NCBI GenBank assembly: GCA_937896305.1
Contig: CALBND010000141.1
Coordinates: 1 to 10,590, forward strand
DNA from: an uncultured Actinomycetes bacterium
GTDB lineage: Bacteria; Actinomycetota; Actinomycetes; S36-B12; UBA5976
Length of the DNA: 10,590 nucleotides
Direction of reading: 5' to 3'
Positions 5,965-10,590 of this stretch are shown piece by piece (the first letter of the stretch is position 1; each line of letters starts with the position of its first letter). The notes under the pieces were generated by a model, which was not told the DNA's origin, did no database searches, and saw only the letters and a list, made by a program, of their open reading frames with translations. The translations under genes and the position numbers were made by a program.

Positions 5965-6360
5965 TTAAATTAATTGGTTTCCATCAAAGGCATCTGGCAA
6001 TAATTCTTTCAATTTTTTTGGCCCATCATTGTGATCTACTAAGAGTTCGCCTCCACCATGCTCCTGAAGTAGTTGTCTACATCTTCCACAAGGTAATAAA
6101 ATTCCTGGTTCAGGACCAACACAAGTGAATGCAACTAGTCTTCCCCCACCTGTTAAAGCGAGTTGAGAAACTAAACCGCATTCAGCGCAAAGAGTTAAAC
6201 CATAAGACGCATTTTCAACATTGCAACCTGAAACAATTCGACCATCATCCACTAGGGCTGCTGCACCTACTGGAAATTTGGAATAATTAACATAAGCATT
6301 CTTTTGGGCTTTTTTGGCTTCGCTTCGAAGCAGATCCCAATCAATAATTTTATTTTCCAT
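5965..6360 (-). CDS. cdd: Cytidine deaminase
   Basis: Homotetramer-type zinc enzyme converting cytidine and deoxycytidine to uridine and deoxyuridine. At 131 residues it is the usual length for the short form. Visible motifs are SKFPVGAAA (27-35), GCNVENASYG (45-54) with substrate-binding Asn48 and Glu50, LCAECG (57-62) with zinc ligand Cys58 and catalytic Glu60, and PCGRCRQLL (90-98) with zinc ligands Cys91 and Cys94. The CAECG form, instead of CAER, is familiar from actinobacterial homologues. ATG at 6358-6360 has AGGGGC close upstream. It is the first gene of the five-gene salvage block; its product feeds the pyrimidine phosphorylase at the block's end. Confidence 0.96.
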   Translation of the reverse strand: MENKIIDWDLLRSEAKKAQKNAYVNYSKFPVGAAALVDDGRIVSGCNVENASYGLTLCAECGLVSQLALTGGGRLVAFTCVGPEPGILLPCGRCRQLLQEHGGGELLVDHNDGPKKLKELLPDAFDGNQLI

Positions 6361-6412
6361 CGTGCCCCTAAGACTACGCCTAATTAAACTTTACTAAATA
6401 TTTCTGGTTCAA
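6361..6412 (-). promoter_or_regulatory. glpD-cdd spacer with a candidate cdd promoter
   Basis: On the minus strand TTGAAC (6407-6412, overlapping the glpD stop) is followed after 18 bases by TTTAAT (6383-6388). Transcription would begin about 15 bases before the cdd ATG, leaving room for AGGGGC as ribosome binding site. There is no terminator-like hairpin after glpD, so read-through from glpD into the salvage block is also possible. Confidence 0.3.
6373..6382 (-). repeat. Decamer TAGGCGTAGT, copy upstream of cdd
   Basis: Identical over 10 bases to 1792-1801 in the bmp leader, on the same strand. It sits just downstream of the candidate -10 of cdd. No function is known; it may be an operator shared by the two transcription units, or coincidence. 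Confidence 0.25.
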
Positions 6413-7956
6413 AATAATGAATTTACACGCTTGATTAATAGATTTTCAGATATTTCGGCCTCGTTTCTTAACAAAGATATTGCTGTTCTGCGTCTCCATA
6501 AATCTTGAGGTTTCTGGATCATTTCGTTTTCTAACATGTACTTGACTTCTCCAAAAGTTAAATCTAGCTCAGGGAAAATTCTCAAAGTATTTTCTTGGTC
6601 TTCATGCATTAAATCCAAAATCTTAAAAGCATCTAGTCCATGCCTTCTCCACAAAGCTGGCGCGACTATCTCAAAATCACTTTCTGAAAAACTCTGACTT
6701 TCTTTAAATGCTGAAAGGAAATCTTTATATCTTTCTTGATCAGTTTCTCCGTACCAATTTTTTATTTTTGATATTTTTAATCCAAGTTTTTTAACTATTT
6801 CTACAATTTCTTCACCCACATTAATACAATCTGTAAGTTTGCCTCCAAAAATTGTTACAATCTTAGAGTTTTTGTTAAACTCAATCTCGTGTTTTCTGGA
6901 AAGAGCAGTCCAATCAATTTTTGAAACATCTTTTTTTCCTTTAACAATAAGTGGCCTAACCCCACATCTTTCTGAAATTATGTCTTCTTTTGTTAATGGT
7001 TTAGATAAATTTAAACATCTATTTGCTTGCGCTAAAACAAAATCTCTATCCTCATCCGTTACTTCACTTACCGGATCTTCAACACGAGTGTCCGTTGTCC
7101 CGATGACACTTCTATCTTGCATTGGAATTACATAAAACAATCTTCCCGCTTCATCAAAAAATGCTAAAACCCGATTGTTTGTGGTTAATTTGGGTACAAC
7201 TAAATGTACCCCTTTAGATAAAGCAACTCGGTGAACAGTTTCATTATGAAATCGACTTCCCAAATCTTTAACCCAAGGTCCACCGGCGTTTATCACGACT
7301 TCAGTCGTTATATCGAATGTTTCATCATTAACGCAATCTTTTAGGTGTAATCGCCAAGAATTTTGTTCACGCGAAGCGTCTTCCATTGATACATAATTTG
7401 TTACAACTGCGTCATGGCTCAATGCATTCTTTACAAAGTCCCACACAAATCGAGCATCATTATCTATTAATAAAGCATCGTCATACCTGATTGCTCCTTT
7501 TAGACCAACAGGATTTATCAGCGTTTCGTTTTCAACAACTTCTGTAACTGAATACAATTTAGGAGGTTTTGTTTTAAATCTTCCCAAAACCCAATAAAGT
7601 GCCGTCCCAAGTGAAGCTAATATTTTTCCGAATGGTGCAGTTGGCCCAATTGCTGCTAAGAATGAAATCGGTCTTACCCTGTTAGGAAATGCCTCTAAAA
7701 GATGGTTTCTAGATCCACACAAATTCCAAACCAAAGGTAATTCGTAAGTTTGAAGATATTTAATTCCACCCCAAACCATATTGGAGGATTCTTGACTTGT
7801 GATACCTGCAAAATCACCTCGCTCAATCAACGCAACCTTCAAACCACTTGCCGCTAAAGCAGCAGCAGAGACCGCCCCGTTAATCCCTCCCCCAACTACA
7901 ACAACTTGAAATTTTGAGTCTTTAAGCCGATTAAGGTGAACTTGACGTAGCGTCAA
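6409..7956 (-). CDS. glpD: FAD-dependent glycerol-3-phosphate dehydrogenase
   Basis: Membrane-associated flavoenzyme oxidising glycerol-3-phosphate to dihydroxyacetone phosphate and passing electrons to the quinone pool. The 515-residue protein has an N-terminal FAD fold (VVVGGGINGAVSAAALAASG, 19-38; LIERGDFA, 43-50), TSQESSNMVWGGIKYLQ (53-69), VINAGGPW (221-228), SKGVHLVVP (247-255), GTTDTR (286-291), GVRPL (332-336), GGKLT (371-375) and a C-terminal helical domain with LWRRRTAISLL (486-496). Arg334 and Lys373 correspond to the phosphate-binding Arg317 and Lys354 of E. coli GlpD. The start is TTG at 7954-7956, preceded by AAAGGTGG. It is 48 bases upstream of cdd on the same strand and diverges from the DUF4349 gene. 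No glycerol kinase or glycerol facilitator is nearby, so the substrate probably comes from lipid turnover or from unlinked genes. Confidence 0.95.
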   Translation of the reverse strand: MTLRQVHLNRLKDSKFQVVVVGGGINGAVSAAALAASGLKVALIERGDFAGITSQESSNMVWGGIKYLQTYELPLVWNLCGSRNHLLEAFPNRVRPISFLAAIGPTAPFGKILASLGTALYWVLGRFKTKPPKLYSVTEVVENETLINPVGLKGAIRYDDALLIDNDARFVWDFVKNALSHDAVVTNYVSMEDASREQNSWRLHLKDCVNDETFDITTEVVINAGGPWVKDLGSRFHNETVHRVALSKGVHLVVPKLTTNNRVLAFFDEAGRLFYVIPMQDRSVIGTTDTRVEDPVSEVTDEDRDFVLAQANRCLNLSKPLTKEDIISERCGVRPLIVKGKKDVSKIDWTALSRKHEIEFNKNSKIVTIFGGKLTDCINVGEEIVEIVKKLGLKISKIKNWYGETDQERYKDFLSAFKESQSFSESDFEIVAPALWRRHGLDAFKILDLMHEDQENTLRIFPELDLTFGEVKYMLENEMIQKPQDLWRRRTAISLLRNEAEISENLLIKRVNSLF

Positions 7957-8124
7957 ATTGCCACCTTTCGAATTAAACGCATATATTTATTAATTGTATA
8001 GGATATTACTTAAGTAACAAGTGCTTAAAGGCTTTTAATCAAAGGCACTAATAGGTTAAATTTTTAAAAAGGATATTTTAAAGGAATTGGCAAGAAAAAG
8101 TTAGAAGAAAAAGGGTGGCATTAA
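7957..8124. other. 168-base divergent intergenic region between glpD and the DUF4349 gene
   Basis: AT-rich region that must hold both divergent promoters. It contains the 12-base palindrome TTACTTAAGTAA (8006-8017) and a direct repeat AAAGGC (8027-8032 and 8041-8046). TATACA at 7995-8000 on the minus strand is a possible -10 for glpD, but no -35 stands at a suitable distance. I see no small gene or RNA here. Confidence 0.5.
8006..8017. promoter_or_regulatory. Palindrome TTACTTAAGTAA in the glpD/DUF4349 divergent region
   Basis: Perfect 12-base self-complementary sequence, placed centrally between two divergent genes and next to a possible glpD -10. The location suits an operator, but no regulator is recognised and AT-rich palindromes arise readily by chance. 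Confidence 0.25.
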
Positions 8125-8943
8125 ATGTATAAGGCGATATTCAAAATTACTGTACTTTCAACTTTATTTTTAGCCACTGCCTGCAGTTCCAACTTAGACA
8201 GTAATTCAACCGCCGGCTCTGCTGATTTAGCAGTGAGTCAACCAGCCGGTGAAACCATGATGGATAGTAAACAGTTTGTTTCTGATCGTTCAATTATTAA
8301 GAACTCTTCTTTGACTATTCGAGTAAAAAACATTGAAAAATCTGTTAATCAAGCTCAAGACTTAGTTGCTCAGTTTGAGGGAAGAATTGATGATTTATCG
8401 CAATATAAGAATCCTGGAAGTGATGAAGCGTTAAGTGCCAACCTAACAATCAGGGTTCCATCTACAAGTCTTGATAATGCATTAAGTGCATTTAAAGAAT
8501 TAGGAGATGTTGAATCATCTTCAATTTCTGCAACTGATGTAACTATGCAAAAAGTTGATCTTGATGCTCGAATCGCAGCTTTAAACACTTCAATTGAAAG
8601 ATTTAAAGAATTAATATCAACTTCGACAAATACAACTGATTTAATTGCAGCAGAAACTGCACTCGCAGAAAGACAAGCTGAACTTGATAGCTTAATTGCG
8701 CAACAAAAATATCTACTTGACCAAATCGATATGTCGGTTATTTATATTTCTTTATTGCCAAATGATTCATTCAATGCAATAAAGCCAATTGGATTTATTT
8801 CTGGGATAGAAAAAGGATTTGTCGCTCTTTTAAATGCTGCAGCTAACCTGACTTCAATATTTGGATATTTTATACCTTGGATTGTCACGATCTTGGTTAT
8901 ATATCTAATTATTAAATCGATTAGTAGACTAAGAAAAAGATAG
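8125..8943 (+). CDS. DUF4349 lipoprotein with C-terminal membrane segment
   Basis: Predicted envelope lipoprotein of unknown function, 272 residues. The signal peptide ends in LATAC with Cys20, followed by a Ser/Asn/Ala-rich linker (21-50). The DUF4349 domain runs from about 57 to 210: LTIRVPSTSLDNAL (107-120), a stretch ending in ATDVTMQKVDLDARIAAL (136-153) and a heptad-like, charged helix (about 145-200, probable coiled coil) are characteristic. A hydrophobic segment (about 244-264) and a basic tail ending in RLRKR predict a membrane anchor with a cytoplasmic end. With a lipidated N-terminus and a C-terminal membrane helix the domain would be held outside the cell at both ends. ATG at 8125 has GGGTGG 6 bases upstream. 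The biological role of the family is not established, and the neighbours do not suggest one. Confidence 0.85.
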   Translation: MYKAIFKITVLSTLFLATACSSNLDSNSTAGSADLAVSQPAGETMMDSKQFVSDRSIIKNSSLTIRVKNIEKSVNQAQDLVAQFEGRIDDLSQYKNPGSDEALSANLTIRVPSTSLDNALSAFKELGDVESSSISATDVTMQKVDLDARIAALNTSIERFKELISTSTNTTDLIAAETALAERQAELDSLIAQQKYLLDQIDMSVIYISLLPNDSFNAIKPIGFISGIEKGFVALLNAAANLTSIFGYFIPWIVTILVIYLIIKSISRLRKR

Positions 8944-8995
8944 TGGCGCAAAGCACTCTCTTTAATATATCTATCTGATGCAAAAAGTGAATTAA

Positions 8996-9937
8996 ATGAA
9001 ATCAGGAGTCGTCGTAATAGGTGAAGCCCTCATCGATGTCTTACGAGAAAATAATGGCAGTATTAAAAATATCCCTGGTGGATCTCCTGCGAACACGGCA
9101 GTGGCTTTAGCAAAATTAGGAATGAATGTTCAAATGCGAGCCAGAACATCCAGTGATGATTTTGGTTTTGAAATAAGAAAGTATTTACAAAATCAAAATG
9201 TAAAATTAGATCAAGGAAAAGTTGTTGATGATCCCTCATCAATTATTGATGCCTACATACAAAAAGATGGGTCAGCTAAATATGAAGCTAACTTAATCGG
9301 AGCATCAGATTATGGATGGCAAAGTGACGAACTTGCCGTTGATATTGGCATTGACACCAGATTGGTTCATTTGGGATCTTTAACCTCCTATATTGAACCA
9401 GGTGCCACGAATATCGAAAATTGGTATAAAAAATTATCAGATTCAAAAAATATTATTTTAAGTTTTGACCCAAACATAAGACATCCCCTAGATGGACAGA
9501 ATAAAGAAACTGTTCAAAATCGCGCACTAAGACTTGCCTCTTACGCTCATATCGTAAAGGCGAGTGATGAAGATCTAATCTGGATTAATCCACAACTGGA
9601 GCCTGAAAAAACTGCGCATGAAATTTTAGAAAGTGGAGCATTATTAGTAATCGTCACTAAAGGAAAAAACGGCGCAATAGGTTTTTTGAAAAATGGATTA
9701 AGAGTAGAAATTTCTTCTCCAAAAATTGAAGTGATTGACACAATTGGAGCTGGGGACACCTTTGCTGCTGGTTTAATTACTCAAATTATTGAAAAAGGGT
9801 TCGTAAATCCACTGGACCTGACACAACTTACAGATAGCGACTTAAGGCAAATGTTGATTAACGCTGCACAAGCAGCAGCCATAACTTGCTCTCGTAAAGG
9901 CGCGAATCCACCGTTACGCCAAGAAGTCAGTTGGTAG
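8996..9937 (+). CDS. PfkB-family sugar kinase, probably fructokinase
   Basis: Cytoplasmic ATP-dependent kinase, most likely fructose to fructose-6-phosphate. The 313-residue protein has GEALIDVLRE (9-18) with substrate-contacting Asp14, PfkB signature 1 around GGSPANTAVALAKLG (28-42), FDPNIR (157-162), KASDEDL (188-194), VTKGKNGA (220-227) and signature 2 DTIGAGDTFAAGL (248-260) with catalytic-base Asp254. CSRKGANPP near the C-terminus is typical of bacterial fructokinases. Ribokinase or 2-keto-3-deoxygluconate kinase are alternatives; a ribokinase would also make sense beside nucleoside genes, but the GEALID start and RKGANPP end favour fructokinase. The start codon lacks a good Shine-Dalgarno sequence (AAAGTGA only). 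It follows the DUF4349 gene by 52 bases with no clear terminator. Confidence 0.88.
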   Translation: MKSGVVVIGEALIDVLRENNGSIKNIPGGSPANTAVALAKLGMNVQMRARTSSDDFGFEIRKYLQNQNVKLDQGKVVDDPSSIIDAYIQKDGSAKYEANLIGASDYGWQSDELAVDIGIDTRLVHLGSLTSYIEPGATNIENWYKKLSDSKNIILSFDPNIRHPLDGQNKETVQNRALRLASYAHIVKASDEDLIWINPQLEPEKTAHEILESGALLVIVTKGKNGAIGFLKNGLRVEISSPKIEVIDTIGAGDTFAAGLITQIIEKGFVNPLDLTQLTDSDLRQMLINAAQAAAITCSRKGANPPLRQEVSW

Positions 9938-9971
9938 CATCTGTTAGACAAGTTAAACCAAGGAGAATGTA

Positions 9972-10550
9972 ATGACCGCGCTAGTAACTTCACCATTTAT
10001 TGTTGATTCCGTTTGGCAAAGAACTAAGTCTTCTGCTTTTATTCAAATTTCTGCCTTAACAACTTTGACTATTTTTTCAGCACAAATAATTATTCCTTTG
10101 CCTTTCACTCCAGTTCCCCTAACAATGCAAACATTTGCCATTTTGTTAGGTGCTTCAACATTGGGTCCTATAAAATCTTTGATTGCGCAATTTGCTTACG
10201 TTTTAATTGCAGCTCTAGGAGCACCAGTTTTGGCTGGCAATCGAGGTGGACTTGATGCAGTTCTTGGTGCAACTGGTGGTTATCTTGTTGGATTTATTGT
10301 TGCAAGCTTTGTTGTGGGAACTCTTGCTCATCGAGTTTCGACGAAGAAATTTCAAGGAGTATTTTTCAGTTATTTTGTAGGAAGTTTTGTTATATATACA
10401 TTTGGAGCAACCTGGCTAAGTCTTTACACAGGTAAAGGAATATCTTTTGCTATTGCTAACGGGGTTTTACCGTTTTTAATAGGAGATTTTTTAAAAGCTT
10501 CCTTAGCAGCCACACTGCTTCCAACAACCTGGCGTTTAATTAATAAATAA
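9972..10550 (+). CDS. bioY: BioY, biotin-specific S component of an ECF transporter
   Basis: Integral membrane protein that binds biotin and imports it, alone or with ECF ATPases and the EcfT subunit. At 192 residues it matches the family. After a short cytoplasmic start it shows about six hydrophobic segments (about 22-42, 50-66, 69-84, 98-116, 128-148 and 156-185). The family hallmark is PFTPVPLTMQTFAILLGAS (44-62); ALGAPVLAG (80-88), GGYLVGF (101-107) and the conserved Gly-Asp-x-x-Lys of GDFLKA (171-176) also fit. ATG at 9972 has AGGAG 6 bases upstream. It lies 34 bases after the kinase gene and is probably co-transcribed. No ECF ATPase, biotin ligase or biotin synthesis gene is in view. 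Biotin import suggests auxotrophy, which is common in streamlined bacteria, but that is inference. Confidence 0.95.
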   Translation: MTALVTSPFIVDSVWQRTKSSAFIQISALTTLTIFSAQIIIPLPFTPVPLTMQTFAILLGASTLGPIKSLIAQFAYVLIAALGAPVLAGNRGGLDAVLGATGGYLVGFIVASFVVGTLAHRVSTKKFQGVFFSYFVGSFVIYTFGATWLSLYTGKGISFAIANGVLPFLIGDFLKASLAATLLPTTWRLINK

Positions 10551-10557
10551 TTAATGG

Positions 10558-10574
10558 AATTATTATTAATAATT
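10558..10574. repeat. AT-only palindrome downstream of bioY
   Basis: Eight-base complementary arms AATTATTA and TAATAATT surround a single base. It consists only of A and T, lies 7 bases after the bioY stop, and has too small a loop to be a good terminator. The remaining bases to the window end hold nothing recognisable. Confidence 0.2.
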
Positions 10575-10590
10575 ATATTAGCAATACTTT

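Noticed and set aside
6839..7135. 98-codon open frame on the plus strand inside glpD
   Set aside because: Antisense to conserved GlpD motifs and lacking a start signal.
8942..8957. AGTG...CACT inverted repeat after the DUF4349 stop as a terminator
   Set aside because: Only four base pairs and no proper T-run; insufficient for an intrinsic terminator.

Overview
The window looks like part of a streamlined, AT-rich actinobacterial genome, plausibly from the freshwater acI / Nanopelagicales group or a similar low-GC planktonic lineage. This is inference. The evidence is low GC by eye, very short or overlapping gene junctions, frequent TTG starts, a thymidine phosphorylase and a cytidine deaminase with actinobacterial-type sequence, and a DUF4349 lipoprotein. 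There are no RNA genes, insertion sequences, phage genes or CRISPR arrays, and no gene-free stretch exceeds 300 bases.

Positions 1-7956 are all on the minus strand. Read in transcription order they are: glycerol-3-phosphate dehydrogenase (glpD); a five-gene block packed end to end (cytidine deaminase, MTAP-family nucleoside phosphorylase, MTA/SAH/adenosine deaminase-type amidohydrolase, SDR oxidoreductase, thymidine/pyrimidine phosphorylase); a 182-base spacer with a candidate promoter and two palindromes; a BMP-family nucleoside-binding lipoprotein; a strong hairpin; and the start of an ABC permease that runs off the left edge. Positions 8125-10550 are on the plus strand: a DUF4349 lipoprotein, a PfkB-family fructokinase and the biotin transporter subunit BioY. 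A 168-base divergent intergenic region separates the two blocks.

The left block reads as a nucleoside scavenging module. The lipoprotein and permease would import nucleosides. Cytidine deaminase would turn (deoxy)cytidine into (deoxy)uridine, and the pyrimidine phosphorylase would split it into base and (deoxy)ribose-1-phosphate. The amidohydrolase would deaminate adenosine-type nucleosides (methylthioadenosine, S-adenosylhomocysteine or adenosine). The phosphorylase, which carries the asparagine variant expected for 6-oxopurines, would then cleave the inosine-type product. That matches the methylthioinosine route known in Pseudomonas aeruginosa rather than direct MTA phosphorolysis. The SDR in the middle of this block has no obvious step and is the least explained gene. 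No wholly new system is visible; the most interesting points are the deaminase/phosphorylase pairing, the orphan SDR, a substitution in the thymidine phosphorylase signature, and several unassigned regulatory-looking repeats.
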